Below, in pieces: positions 8,687 to 17,691 of a stretch of DNA of 64,000 bases (its first letter is position 1; every line of letters begins with the position of its first letter). The notes under the pieces are model-generated. The model was not told the origin of the DNA and made no database searches. It saw nothing but the letters and a program-made list of their open reading frames with translations. Position numbers and translations under genes: made by a program. The DNA is from Phytohabitans rumicis (lineage in GTDB: Bacteria > Actinomycetota > Actinomycetes > Mycobacteriales > Micromonosporaceae), in NCBI RefSeq assembly GCF_011764445.1, contig NZ_BLPG01000001.1:4216001-4280000 (forward strand), read 5' to 3'.

Positions 8687-9288
8687 ATGACCGGCTGGAG
8701 GCGCCGGACGCAAGCAAGGGGGAGGGTTTTCTGTTGCCCGCACAGCACCTGGGCCGAGCCTCGGCGGTCCTTGTCGCGCTGCTGATAGCCGGCCACGCCA
8801 CCGCCTGTTCCTCGTCCAGCAAGGCAACGCCCCCCGCCGCACCGGCTCCAGCCGCCTCCCCCGATCAGGATGAAGCGGCCGCGTCGAAGGCCGCACTCGC
8901 CGCGTACACCGGCTATCTGGCCGCCTCGCGCACGGCGTCGGCCGACCCCGATCCCGCGCATCCCGACCTGCCGAAGTATCTGGCCGATCCGTTGCTCACC
9001 CGGGTCCGCGACGCCGTGCGCGACCTGGACAGCCACGGCGCGATGCGTACGGGAAAGCTCGTGTCCGATCCGCGCGTCAGCACGCTCGACCTGACCGCCG
9101 ACCCGCCGACGGTGTCCATTCAGGACTGTCTCGACTCCACGGGATACAAAATGGTCTACGCCGACAGTAAAAAGCCCGTGCCCGGTGCCGCCGGTGGCCG
9201 ATACGTCGCGACCGCGGTCGCGACCCGCTATCCCGACGGCAGATGGCTGATCAGCGACGGCGCGACGCACCAGGACCAGCCATGCTGA
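8687..9288 (+). CDS. Lipoprotein at head of the Tad locus (start uncertain)
   Basis: The well-supported part begins at TTG 8734, where GGGGGAGGG precedes a signal sequence ending LIAGHATAC, a lipobox-like site. That gives 184 residues of exported, lipid-anchored protein with a proline/alanine linker and an unknown C-terminal domain. Alternatively ATG 8687 (MTGWRRRTQARG, with GGGGGGAA upstream) joins in frame if one G is missing near 8718-8726, as in several other genes here. The stop overlaps the next start. Its place suggests a pilus-associated or cell-envelope role; no family is recognised. Confidence 0.7.
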
Positions 9289-10187
9289 CCCGCCGGCTCC
9301 TAGGGCGTGTCCTAGCCCTCGCCGCCGCTCTCGTCGTCCTCGCCGCGCCGACCGCGGCGGTCGCCGACCCGCCGATCGGCGAGTGCCCGCCGGGCCAGGA
9401 CAGCTGCCACATCATCGACGATGACCCGGGCGATGGCGGCGACAACGGCGGCGGTGGCGGCGACGACAACGGCGGCGGTGGCGGCGAGCGGGAGTGCACC
9501 CGGGGCGGCGAGCCGATCGCCTGCTACGACCCCGTCTTCGGCTGGTTCAACCAGTCCGACGAGTGCTACTACCGCCTCACCGAGCCGCAACTGCCGCCCC
9601 CGCCGGGCGCCAGCGAGGACGGGGCCTGGTGGACGCCGACCTGCCTGGCCGGGACGCTGGAGCCGGACTGGTTCGACGACCCGCCGGTCGGTGCCGCACC
9701 GCCGGACCCGGAGACGCTCGCCCGCCGCGCACTCGCCGCGGTCACACTTCGCAAGCCCGACCTTCAGATCAAACCGGACCCGAACGGCGCCGGACTTGTC
9801 GGACTCCCGGTGTGGCTCTGGGCCAACAGGGCTCCCGAGACTTGGGGACCGATCTCCAACTCGGCGGAGGAAGCGGGTCTACAGGTGGACATCACGGCAA
9901 CGGTCACCAACCTGAGGTTCGACCTGGGTGACGGCAGTCCTCCGATCGACTGCCCGAGCGGCGGCACGCCGTACCCCAAGGGTGCGACCGGGCCGTCGCC
10001 GGACTGCGGTCACGTCTTCACCAAGTCCAGCCGCCAGCAGCCGGGCCAGAAGTTCACCATTACCGCCACCACCACGTGGACGGTGACCTGGGAGAGCAGC
10101 GGCGGCGAGAGCGGCACGATCGAGCCGCAGATCCGCGAGGCCGAGGTGGCCGTACGGATCAACGAGCTCCAGGTGGTGACCGAATGA
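9282..10187 (+). CDS. Secreted protein of the Tad locus, unknown function
   Basis: 301 residues. The ATG at 9282 overlaps the preceding stop (ATGCTGA) and gives a Sec signal peptide (MLTRRLLGR, hydrophobic core, cleavage near AVADP). A flexible Gly/Asp-rich stretch with GGGG runs lies at about residues 45-70. The remainder contains several cysteines (for example ECYYRL and PDCGHVF) and a PKD-like tail with TATTTWTVTWESSGG. The next gene overlaps its stop (ATGA), so it belongs to the operon. It may be an extracellular pilus component; this is inferred from position only. Confidence 0.8.
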   Translation: MLTRRLLGRVLALAAALVVLAAPTAAVADPPIGECPPGQDSCHIIDDDPGDGGDNGGGGGDDNGGGGGERECTRGGEPIACYDPVFGWFNQSDECYYRLTEPQLPPPPGASEDGAWWTPTCLAGTLEPDWFDDPPVGAAPPDPETLARRALAAVTLRKPDLQIKPDPNGAGLVGLPVWLWANRAPETWGPISNSAEEAGLQVDITATVTNLRFDLGDGSPPIDCPSGGTPYPKGATGPSPDCGHVFTKSSRQQPGQKFTITATTTWTVTWESSGGESGTIEPQIREAEVAVRINELQVVTE

Positions 10188-10870
10188 GCGTGGCAGCCAA
10201 CCACCGCGTGGCGGGTCCCGTCGACGCACCCGTCGAGCCGCCCCGGGTCGTACGCCAGCGGCGCATGCGCCCCGGGCTGCTCGGGCTCGCCGTCCTGCTG
10301 ATCGCGCTGGGCGGGCTGGGCGCGGCGTTCGCCGTGACCTCGGTACGCGCCACCGGCACGTACCTCGCCGTCTCGCGTGACGTGTCGGTCGGCACCGCGC
10401 TGACCGCCGACGACCTGCGCTCCGTACAGGTGGCCGGCGGGGTCGGGCTGTCGCCGGTGTCGGCGGGCGACATCGACAAGGTGATCGGCAAGCGGGCGGC
10501 GGTGACGCTGGTCCCGGGCACGCTCTTGACGATGGACCAGCTCACCGACAAGCCGCTGCTCGGCCCCGGCCAGCAGCAGGTGGCGATCGGCCTGAAGCCC
10601 AACCAGGTGCCGGCGAAGAAGCTCAAACCCGGTGACAAGGTGCTCCTGGTCAGCACGCCGCCGCAGAACAGCTCGGTGACCGGCGACGACCGCCCGGCCC
10701 AGACCACCCGGTACGACGCCGTCGTGGTCGACTGGGCCGAGCCGGACGAGAAGGGCCCCGACCGCAACACGATCGTCGTCTACCTGGCCCTGGCCAACCG
10801 CGACGCACCGGCGGTGGTGACCCTGGCCGCGCAGAACCGCTTGGCCGTCATCCTCACCGGGGCTGCCTGA
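10184..10870 (+). CDS. SAF-domain protein (CpaB/RcpC-like)
   Basis: 228 residues. A basic N-terminus (RQRRMRPG) is followed by one transmembrane helix (LLGLAVLLIALGGLGAAFAV, residues 36-60), then a SAF domain (VSVGTALTADDLRSVQVAGG, then GKRAAVTLVPGTLLTMDQL). CpaB/RcpC proteins act at the outer face of the membrane in Flp pilus assembly. In this Gram-positive locus no secretin is present, so the role is probably a membrane-bound assembly or wall-interacting factor. The ATG overlaps the stop of the upstream gene. Confidence 0.85.
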   Translation: MSVAANHRVAGPVDAPVEPPRVVRQRRMRPGLLGLAVLLIALGGLGAAFAVTSVRATGTYLAVSRDVSVGTALTADDLRSVQVAGGVGLSPVSAGDIDKVIGKRAAVTLVPGTLLTMDQLTDKPLLGPGQQQVAIGLKPNQVPAKKLKPGDKVLLVSTPPQNSSVTGDDRPAQTTRYDAVVVDWAEPDEKGPDRNTIVVYLALANRDAPAVVTLAAQNRLAVILTGAA

Positions 10871-10872
10871 CC

Positions 10873-11676
10873 ATGGCGATCGTCGCGCTGGTCTCGCCGA
10901 AGGGATCACCCGGGGTGACAACGACGGCGCTGGCCTGCGCGCTGTCCTGGCACCGGCGGCTCGTGCTCGCCGAGTGCGACCCCGCGGGCGGTTCGGTCAT
11001 GGCGGGCTACCTGGGTGGCGGGGTGCCCGGTCCACGCGGCCTCGGCGAGCTGGCCGTCGCCGAGCTGCGCGACGGCCGGTTGGACAAGGACTTCTGGTCA
11101 CAGCTCATCGACCTCGACGCGCCCCGCCGGGAGCGGCTGCTGCTGCCGGGCATCGTCGACCCGGCCCAGGCCGGCAGCGTCAGCCCGCTGTGGCAACGGT
11201 TCGCCGACTTCTTCGTCGGGCTGGAAAAGGGCGAGCCCGCGTACGACGTGATCGTCGACTGTGGACGGCTGCAGGTGGCCAACCCGCCGTGGCCGGTACT
11301 GCGCGCGGCCGCCGTGGTCCTGGTCGTGACCCGGGCCCACCTGCCCGACCTGTCGAGCGCGCGGGCCACGGTCGCCGCGATCCAGCGCGACTTCCGCGAG
11401 CACCGGGTGGTGCCGGGGTCGGTGCGGCTGCTGCTGGTCGGCGACGGCCACGGGCGCGGCGAAATCAGCAAGGCGCTGGAGCTGCCGGTCATCGCGCGGA
11501 TGCCGGACGACCCGCGTACGGCAGAGGTGCTGACCCTCGGCGGCACGGTCAAGGCGGCCCGCCCGCTCATGCGCGCCGCCAACGCGCTGGAGGTCCCGAT
11601 CACCGCCATCCTCGACCGCCGGCGCGCCCGGTTGGGCTGGCGTCCAGCGCTCGCGGAGGCGCCGAATGCGATTTGA
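10873..11676 (+). CDS. CpaE/TadZ-like P-loop protein with altered Walker A
   Basis: 267 residues with the MinD/ParA fold, comparable to the CpaE/TadZ localisation factor of Tad pili. The N-terminal loop reads VALVSPKGSPGVTTTALA: the ParA signature lysine is kept, but the lysine expected before the threonines is Val. A switch-like motif LAECDPAGGS and VIVDCGRL follow. Loss of the P-loop lysine suggests weak or no ATP hydrolysis, as known for some TadZ proteins. It overlaps the start of cpaF by 11 nt (ATGCGATTTGA). Confidence 0.83.
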   Translation: MAIVALVSPKGSPGVTTTALACALSWHRRLVLAECDPAGGSVMAGYLGGGVPGPRGLGELAVAELRDGRLDKDFWSQLIDLDAPRRERLLLPGIVDPAQAGSVSPLWQRFADFFVGLEKGEPAYDVIVDCGRLQVANPPWPVLRAAAVVLVVTRAHLPDLSSARATVAAIQRDFREHRVVPGSVRLLLVGDGHGRGEISKALELPVIARMPDDPRTAEVLTLGGTVKAARPLMRAANALEVPITAILDRRRARLGWRPALAEAPNAI

Positions 11677-13197
11677 GCCGGTCACCCACGACCCCCGCGT
11701 ACGCCAGCCGGCGGCGACCTCCACGGCGCCGCCGGTCCCGCCGCAGATCACCAACGGCCGTCACGCCGCCCTGCCCGCCGCGCCGCCGGCCGTCCCCCGC
11801 CGCCGGCCCAGCGGCAGGCCGACTTCGCCGTCGTACGCGAGCTGCGCCGGCAGCTCACCGAGCGGCTGACGCAGTGGCAGCGCGGGCGGGAGTTCACGCC
11901 CGACGAGGAAGACGTCGAGCGGGTACGCCTCGCGGTCGCGGTCGTCTCCGAGTACGCCGACACGGTGCGCCGCAGTGGCACGCCGATGCAGGCGGTCGAG
12001 GAGCGGATGCTGCTCGACCAGGTCACCGCCGAGCTGGTAGGGCTGGGCCGGCTACAGACCCTGCTGGTCGACGAGACGATCGAAGAGGTGCACATCCTCG
12101 GCTGCGACCACGTGCGCATCACCCGGCACGGCGGCGGTATCGAGTGGGCGCAGCCGATCGCCGACAGCGACGAGGAGCTGGTGGAGATCCTTCAGGCGGC
12201 CGCCCGCCGGGCCGGCGCCACCGAGCGCTCGCTGTCGACCTCGAAGCCCACGCTCGACCTACAGCTCCCGGACGGCAGCCGGCTCGCCGCCGTCTACCTG
12301 GTCAGCCACCGCCCGTACGCGGTGATCCGCAAGCACAACACGCTCGACATCTCGCTCGACGACATCGCCGGCGGCCGGCCGGACCTCGACGAGATGATGG
12401 ACACACTGATCCGCGACTTCCTGCGCGCCGCGCTGCGCGCCGGGCTGAACATCATGGTGGCCGGGCTGGCCGGCGCGGGTAAGACCACCGTGATCCGGGC
12501 CCTGATGAACGAGATCCCGGCCGACGAGCCGTACGTGCTGCTGGAGGAGAGCCGCGAGCTGCTCCCGGCGCGGCGCAGCCAGCGGCACCGGGCCGTGATG
12601 AGCTTCGAGTCCCGGGAGGGGCACGGCGAGCGCGGTGCCGACGGCCGCCCGGCCGGCGAGGTGGCGATCGCCGACCTGATCCCGGTGTCGTTGCGGATGG
12701 GCGCGCTGCGGATCATCGTCGGCGAGGTCCGGTCCCGGGAGATCGTGCCGATGCTCCAGGCGATGACCACGAGCCGCGGGTCGATGTGCACGATCCACGC
12801 CCGTTCGCCGGGCAGCGTGAGCGATCGCATCATCGAGCTGGCCCTCTCGCACGGCCGGGAGATGAGCGTCGAGCAGGCCCGCCGGATGGCCGGCAACGCG
12901 CTGGACCTCATCGTGTACGTGACGGTGGAGGACGAGACCGCGATCGGCGGGCGCAAGCACCGCTTCGTCTCGCACGTCGAGGAGATCATCGGGGTCGGCG
13001 ACGGTGCCCGGATCTCCACCACGACCGTTTTCGGACCGGGCGCGGACGGCCGCGCCGTACCCATGCATCTGCCCGAACGCGTCCGCGACGAGCTGTTGCG
13101 GGTGGGTTATGACGCGCGGATGCTCAGCCGGTACATCGAGGCCAAGACCGGGGCCTGGCGGCGCCCGCGAAGGAGCCAGCTGCGGAGGCGGTCGTGA
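11666..13197 (+). CDS. cpaF: CpaF/TadA secretion ATPase (apparent -1 frameshift near its start)
   Basis: The motor ATPase of the Tad system. The main body has Walker A MVAGLAGAGKTTVIRAL, the Asp/Glu-box RIIVGEVRSREIVPM and the His box CTIHARSPGS. The ATG at 11666, coupled to the CpaE-like stop, opens a frame that closes at 11867-11869. The typical N-terminal helix (QADFAVVRELRRQLTERLTQ) is encoded from about 11815 in another frame that has no ATG or GTG upstream of 11965. One extra C in the C5 run at 11794-11798 joins both into a 510-residue protein of normal length. The total, 1532 nt, is one short of a multiple of three. A sequence deletion is more likely than a dead gene. Confidence 0.88.
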
Positions 13198-14105
13198 CCG
13201 TACCCGCCAACATCGAGCTGGTCGCGGTCCTGTCCGGCGCCGCGTGCGTCGGCGGCCTGATCCTCGCGGTGGTCTCCCTGATCGGCACGCGGCGGCCGGA
13301 CCGGCCGCCGTCGCCGACGAGCCGCCGCCTGGACCGGCTGTGGAACGGCTCCGGGGTCACCGCAGGCGAACGCCGCCGGCACCGGACCGTGCTGATCGCG
13401 GCGATCGCGGCCGGGGCGCTGGCCTGGCTGGTCACCGGCCTGCCGATGATCGGCCTGCTGGTGGGCGTCGCCGTGCCGGGCGCGCCGTGGCTGCTCAGCG
13501 TCGGCCGGGCGGAGCAGCGCGCCATCGCCCGCATCGAGGCGGTGGGCGAGTGGACCCGCCGGCTGCGCGACGTCTCCAGCACCGGCCAGGGCCTGCAACA
13601 GGCCATCATCGCGACGGTCTCCACCGCGCCCGAGGAGATCGCCGACGAGGTCAGCCTGCTCGCCGCGCGCCTGCAGGCCGGCTGGAGCGCCAAGGACGCG
13701 CTGCTGTCGTTCGCGGGCCAGCTCGGCGACCCGATGTGCGACCAGGTGGTGGCCGCGCTGATCCTGCACCTCAGCGACCGCGGTGAGCGGCTCGGCGACG
13801 TACTCTCCTCGATCGCGACCGCCGCGGCGGCCGAGGTCGCGACGCGGCGCGAGGTCGAGGCCAAGCGGACCCAGCCGAGGTTCGCGGTCCGCTTCCTCAC
13901 CGGGATGACGCTCCTGACCCTCGGGTACGGCCTGCTGAACCCGCAGTACATGGAGCCGTACGGCACCGCGACCGGCCAGATCGTGCTGATTGTCCTCGGC
14001 AGCACCTTCGTCGCGCTGCTCGCCTGGACCCGGACGATGAGCATGCCTCCGCCGCCGGTCCGCTTCCTGGCCATCCCCGACGAACGCCGGGAGGTGGTCT
14101 CATGA
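13194..14105 (+). CDS. tadB: TadB-like pilus assembly membrane protein
   Basis: 303 residues, GTG overlapping the cpaF stop. It contains the T2SSF/GspF domain (about residues 115-245; EWTRRLRDVSSTGQGLQQAI, DQVVAALILHLSDRGERLG) flanked by membrane helices at both ends (IAAIAAGALAWLVTGLPMIG and GQIVLIVLGSTFVALLAW). TadB and TadC form the inner-membrane platform on which CpaF acts. It overlaps tadC by 4 nt. Confidence 0.9.
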   Translation: MTVPANIELVAVLSGAACVGGLILAVVSLIGTRRPDRPPSPTSRRLDRLWNGSGVTAGERRRHRTVLIAAIAAGALAWLVTGLPMIGLLVGVAVPGAPWLLSVGRAEQRAIARIEAVGEWTRRLRDVSSTGQGLQQAIIATVSTAPEEIADEVSLLAARLQAGWSAKDALLSFAGQLGDPMCDQVVAALILHLSDRGERLGDVLSSIATAAAAEVATRREVEAKRTQPRFAVRFLTGMTLLTLGYGLLNPQYMEPYGTATGQIVLIVLGSTFVALLAWTRTMSMPPPPVRFLAIPDERREVVS

Positions 14106-14965
14106 TCGTCAACCCGCTGCTCGTCATCGCCGTCGTGGCCGGATCGGCGGTCGGGTTGGGCATCTTCCTGGCGGTACGGGAGCTGCTGCCCGCGACGCCG
14201 GCGCTCGGCCCGGCGCTCAACCGGCTGCACCCGACCACGCTCGCCCCGGTGCGCGCGAGCCGGCAGTTGGACTGGCTGACCGGGCTGTCCCGGTGGGTCC
14301 GGCCGCCGACCAAGGAGCTGGCGCTGCTCGGCAAGACGCCCGAGCAGTACACGTTGTCGCTGATCCTGTCCGGGTTGATCGGCCTCGCCATCCCGGCCAT
14401 GCTGACGCTCGCCGCGGCGACCGTCGGCATGTCGCTGCCGTTTGTCGTCCCGACCGCGGCCGGGCTCGGGCTCGCTGTGGTGTTCGCGGTGGTGGCGCAC
14501 GCCGACGTGCTGAGCAAGGCGAAGGCGGCCCGGCGGGAGTTCACCCAGGCGGTCTGCACCTACCTCGACCTGGTGGCGCTCCAGCTCTCCGCGGCTCACG
14601 GGCCGGTGCAGTCGCTCGAACGCGCCGCCGAGGTGTGCGACGGCTGGGTATTCCAACGGCTCCGCGAGTCGCTGCGGATGGCCCAGATGCAGATGCAGTC
14701 GCCCTGGGACGAGCTGCGCATGCTCGCCGACAAGATCGGCGTACCCGAGCTGGGCGACGTCGGCGCGATCGTGCAGGCGTCCGGCACCGAGGGTGCACAG
14801 GTGCACGAGACGCTGCGGGTACGCGCCGACTCGCTGCGCGACCAGATCCGGACCGACAACCTGGCCCGGGCCGAAGCGATCACCAGCCGGCTCGACGTGC
14901 CGGGCGCGCTGCTGGTGTTCGTCCTCGTCGGCTTCGTCCTCTACCCGTTCCTGGCCCGAATCTGA
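14102..14965 (+). CDS. tadC: TadC-like pilus assembly membrane protein
   Basis: 287 residues with an ATG overlapping the tadB stop (ATGA). A membrane helix at the start, two in the middle (LILSGLIGLAIPAMLTLAAA, LGLAVVFAVVAHADVL) and one at the end (ALLVFVLVGFVLYPFLARI) surround a GspF-type domain. The domain includes FTQAVCTYLDLVALQLSAA and GVPELGDVGAIVQASGTEG. It is the second platform protein of the Tad machine and partners TadB and CpaF. Confidence 0.9.
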   Translation: MIVNPLLVIAVVAGSAVGLGIFLAVRELLPATPALGPALNRLHPTTLAPVRASRQLDWLTGLSRWVRPPTKELALLGKTPEQYTLSLILSGLIGLAIPAMLTLAAATVGMSLPFVVPTAAGLGLAVVFAVVAHADVLSKAKAARREFTQAVCTYLDLVALQLSAAHGPVQSLERAAEVCDGWVFQRLRESLRMAQMQMQSPWDELRMLADKIGVPELGDVGAIVQASGTEGAQVHETLRVRADSLRDQIRTDNLARAEAITSRLDVPGALLVFVLVGFVLYPFLARI

Positions 14966-14976
14966 AGGGAACCGCC

Positions 14977-15171
14977 ATGACCCCCGTCTACTACGTGCAC
15001 ACGTACCTCAAAACGCGGATCGACCACCTGCGTACCGCCGGCGAGCGGGACCGGGGCGACAGCCCGGTGCCGACCGCCATCATCATCGCCGGGCTCGCGG
15101 CGGCGGCCGGGGCCGTGGTCCTCGCCGCCACCACGCTGGCCAACGGCTGGATGGCCAAGATCGCACCGTGA
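14977..15171 (+). CDS. Small Flp-pilin-like membrane protein
   Basis: 64 residues. A basic N-terminal half (KTRIDHLRTAGERDRGD) precedes a hydrophobic helix (SPVPTAIIIAGLAAAAGAVV) and a short tail. Size, position between tadC and tadE, and the single helix suggest the major pilin. The glutamate normally found five residues after the prepilin cleavage site is not visible, so processing is uncertain. An AGGGA ribosome-binding site precedes the ATG. Confidence 0.75.
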   Translation: MTPVYYVHTYLKTRIDHLRTAGERDRGDSPVPTAIIIAGLAAAAGAVVLAATTLANGWMAKIAP

Positions 15172-15569
15172 TCCGTCGCTGGTTCGCACGACTGCGGTCC
15201 GACCGGGGTGCCACCCCGGTCGAGCTGGCCGTCGCGTTTCCGGCGATCCTGATCTTGACGTTCGCGTCCATCCAGGTCGGTGCCTGGTTCCTGGCCAGGG
15301 CGGTGGCGCTCAACGCGGCCCAGGTGGCGGTCAGCTCCACCCGTACCCTCAACGGCGCCTCCACCGGCGCGGGCGAAGAGCAGGCCAGCAGCTTCATCGC
15401 CGACACCGGCGGCTGGTTGGTCGGCTGGGACGTGCAGGTCACCCGCGACGACGAGCAGGTCAGCGCGACGGTGACCGGCAACGTGGTGTCCGTCATCCCG
15501 GGCGTCAGCTGGTCGGTCAGCCAGACGGCCCAGGGGCCGGTCGAGCGCTTCGTCCCGGAGGAACCATGA
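15168..15569 (+). CDS. TadE-like minor pseudopilin
   Basis: 133 residues, GTG overlapping the preceding stop by 4 nt. The N-terminus RSDRGATPVELAVAFPAILI is a class III prepilin-like leader: a charged n-region, Gly, then a helix with a conserved Glu. The globular part after residue 50 is exported. The prepilin peptidase at 7.9 kb is the likely processing enzyme. It overlaps the next gene by 4 nt. Confidence 0.85.
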   Translation: MIRRWFARLRSDRGATPVELAVAFPAILILTFASIQVGAWFLARAVALNAAQVAVSSTRTLNGASTGAGEEQASSFIADTGGWLVGWDVQVTRDDEQVSATVTGNVVSVIPGVSWSVSQTAQGPVERFVPEEP

Positions 15570-15991
15570 CGAAGCGGGACGCTGGCTCGGTTTCGGTGGA
15601 GATCGCGGTGCTCGCACCGGCGTTCCTGCTGCTTGTCGTGCTCGCCGCGGTGGCCGGGCGCACCGCCATCGCGCAGAACGCCGTCGACCTGGCCGCACAC
15701 GAGGCCGCCCGGACCGCGTCGCTGGCGCGTACGGCCGCCACCGCCGAGGTGCAGGGCGAGGCGGCGGCCAACGCCACCCTCGCCGAGCAGGGGCTCGACT
15801 GCGGCAACAGCCTCGTCGTGGAGGTGAACACGTCCGGGTTCGCCGCCGACCTGGGCGAGCCGGCCACCGTCACCGCGACGGTGACCTGCGACGTGTCGCT
15901 CGCCGACCTCGCCATGCCCGGGGTGCCCGGCAGCAAGACCGTGCAGGCGACGTACGTCTCGCCGCTGGACCGGTACCGGAGCCGCGGATGA
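15566..15991 (+). CDS. Second TadE/TadG-like pseudopilin
   Basis: 141 residues. The N-terminus DAGSVSVEIAVLAPAFLLLV again carries a cleavable-leader pattern with Glu in the helix. Two cysteines (LDCGNS and VTCDVS) could form a disulfide in the exported domain. It starts in overlap with the previous gene (ATGA) and ends in overlap with the next, so the whole block is one transcript. Confidence 0.85.
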   Translation: MTKRDAGSVSVEIAVLAPAFLLLVVLAAVAGRTAIAQNAVDLAAHEAARTASLARTAATAEVQGEAAANATLAEQGLDCGNSLVVEVNTSGFAADLGEPATVTATVTCDVSLADLAMPGVPGSKTVQATYVSPLDRYRSRG

Positions 15992-16422
15992 GGGCGCGCC
16001 TGGGTGACGACCGCGGCCGGGTCAGCATCTTCCTGGCCGTGGCCCTCGGCGGCATGCTGATCATCATCGGCCTGGCGTACGACGGCGCGGGGCACCTCGG
16101 CGCGTTGCAGCGCGCGCACAACCTGGCCGCCGAGGCCGCTCGGGCGGGCGGCCAGTCGATCGACCGGGCGCAAGCCATCGAGGGCGGTCCCACCGAGATC
16201 AACGAGGCCGAGGCGGTCGCCGCGGTCGACGCGTACCGGACGGCCGCCGGCGTGAGCGGGCCGCCGCCGACGTTCTCCACCGGCCCCAACGGCGAACCGC
16301 TCATCCAGGTGCAGGTCATCGTCACGTACGACAACAAGTTTCTCGACGTCTTCGGCTTCTCGGACACCACCACGGTGACCGGTACGGCCACGGCTGTGCT
16401 TCTCACCACCCCGGACGGATAG
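15988..16422 (+). CDS. TadG-like membrane-anchored pilus protein
   Basis: 144 residues. DDRGRVSIFLAVALGGMLII starts a single membrane helix resembling the Tad/TadG N-terminal region but without the Glu. Next comes AYDGAGHLGALQRAHNLAAE, matching the region in TadE/G proteins that follows the helix. It lacks the von Willebrand domain of long TadG proteins. It is coupled to the upstream gene by an ATGA overlap. Confidence 0.82.
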   Translation: MRARLGDDRGRVSIFLAVALGGMLIIIGLAYDGAGHLGALQRAHNLAAEAARAGGQSIDRAQAIEGGPTEINEAEAVAAVDAYRTAAGVSGPPPTFSTGPNGEPLIQVQVIVTYDNKFLDVFGFSDTTTVTGTATAVLLTTPDG

Positions 16423-16437
16423 GAAGGAGGCGGCGCC

Positions 16438-17394
16438 ATGCGTCTGCGGCAGATCATCGCCGGGCTGGGGTCGCTCGTCATCCTCATTGGACTCTTGGCC
16501 GGCGCACCCCTCGCGCTGGCCGTCTTCGCCGGCAACCCGCTGCCGGACCACGTGCCCGCGCTCGCCGAGATCGGCGACGCACTGACCAAGCCCGACGACG
16601 GGCAGCTCTTCCTCCGCACGCTGGCCGTGGTCGGGTGGCTGGGCTGGGCGACGTTCGCGCTGTCCGTACTCGTGGAGATCCCGGCGCGGGCACTGCGCAT
16701 CCCCGTACCCCGGCTGCCGGGCATGCGGCGGCAGCAGCGGATGGCGGCGGCGCTGGTGGGCGGGGTGGCCCTGATCATCGGGGCGAGCCCGGCGATGGCC
16801 TCGGCCACGACGTTGGCTCCGGCGCCCGCCGTGGTGGCGGCGCCCGCATACGCGCCCGCGCCGCTCGTCGCCTCATCCGCGGTGCGGGACGATCCCGGCG
16901 TGCCCGTCTACCGCGTGGAGAGGGGCGACTACCTGGGCCACATCGCCGACCGCTACCTGGGCGAGTTCGACCGCTATCCGGAGCTGGCCAAGCTCAACAA
17001 GATCCGCGATGCGGACGTGATCCGGCCCGGACAGATGCTGCACCTGCCCGATGGTGCGTCCGACAGCGGCGTACGCTCCCACGCCACCGGCTTGGTGTCC
17101 GCGCCCCCGCCGGCGACGGAACGCCCGGCATCGCCCCCGCGTACCGAGGCCCCGCCGACGCCGGTTGTCGAGGAGGAGCCCGAGGTCCCCTACGTTCCGC
17201 CACCGCCGACGGTGCAGGAGGAGTCGGTGAGCGGCGGGACTGGCGCCTCGGCGACCCGGCCCGACCAGAAGCAGGGCCTCAACCTGCCCTTGGCCGTGTC
17301 CGCCGTGCTCACCGCGGCCAGCCTGGTGGGCGCCCAGATCGGCGTGCTGCTGGGCATACGCGACAAGCGCCGCGCCGCCCGCCGCCCCCGCTAA
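16438..17394 (+). CDS. LysM-domain membrane protein ending the Tad operon
   Basis: 318 residues. Two or three membrane helices lie in the first 125 residues. A LysM domain follows at about residues 157-205 (YRVERGDYLGHIADRYLGEF, ending VIRPGQMLHLPDG), then a long Pro/Glu-rich linker and a final helix (LAVSAVLTAASLVGAQIGVL). LysM domains bind peptidoglycan, so this protein may anchor the pilus machine to the wall. It starts 15 bp after the previous stop behind AGGAAGGAGG and is the last gene before a convergent, repeat-filled gap. Confidence 0.85.
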   Translation: MRLRQIIAGLGSLVILIGLLAGAPLALAVFAGNPLPDHVPALAEIGDALTKPDDGQLFLRTLAVVGWLGWATFALSVLVEIPARALRIPVPRLPGMRRQQRMAAALVGGVALIIGASPAMASATTLAPAPAVVAAPAYAPAPLVASSAVRDDPGVPVYRVERGDYLGHIADRYLGEFDRYPELAKLNKIRDADVIRPGQMLHLPDGASDSGVRSHATGLVSAPPPATERPASPPRTEAPPTPVVEEEPEVPYVPPPPTVQEESVSGGTGASATRPDQKQGLNLPLAVSAVLTAASLVGAQIGVLLGIRDKRRAARRPR

Positions 17395-17410
17395 CCCCCT
17401 CTCTCTTTAC

Positions 17411-17493
17411 GCCGATCAAGGGCAAACGGTCGTGGTTTGATCTCTAATCCACGACCGTTTGCCCTTGATCGACGTCGAAGTCCTTGATCGGCG
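17411..17493. repeat. Family-1 palindromic repeat, copy B
   Basis: A perfect 22-bp inverted repeat at 17414-17435 and 17449-17470 (arm GATCAAGGGCAAACGGTCG plus TGG) with the 13-nt loop TTTGATCTCTAAT, then a tail with AAGTCCTTGATCGGCG. Its tail points right, toward copy C, whose tail points left. Together they flank a 198-bp spacer in the gap between convergent genes (LysM end 17394, sigma end 17809). Confidence 0.9.
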
Positions 17494-17529
17494 CAGGTGT
17501 GGATGCCCGGGGCGGCTTTCCATGATCGC

Positions 17530-17590
17530 GGTGATCAGGGACACGCTCCGGGGCGCGCCGAGGACACGCCAGAGCTACTCCCTGATCACC
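17530..17590. repeat. Family-2 palindromic repeat, copy 1
   Basis: Perfect 12-bp arms GGTGATCAGGGA (17530-17541) and TCCCTGATCACC (17579-17590) around a 37-nt loop containing ACACGCCAGAGCTAC. The loop matches copy 3 at 61763 (ACACGCCAGAGTTAC) and is related to the inverse of copy 2 at 27545. It sits inside the spacer between family-1 copies B and C. No gene is seen in 17395-17808. Confidence 0.85.
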
Positions 17591-17691
17591 GGGCGGAGAC
17601 GATCACCGGCAGAGAGGACGCCGCATGGCGCTCCCGGCGCAGGTCGCGGGCTCTTGCCTTGACCCAGGTCGCCACTCAATGCCGGCCGATC

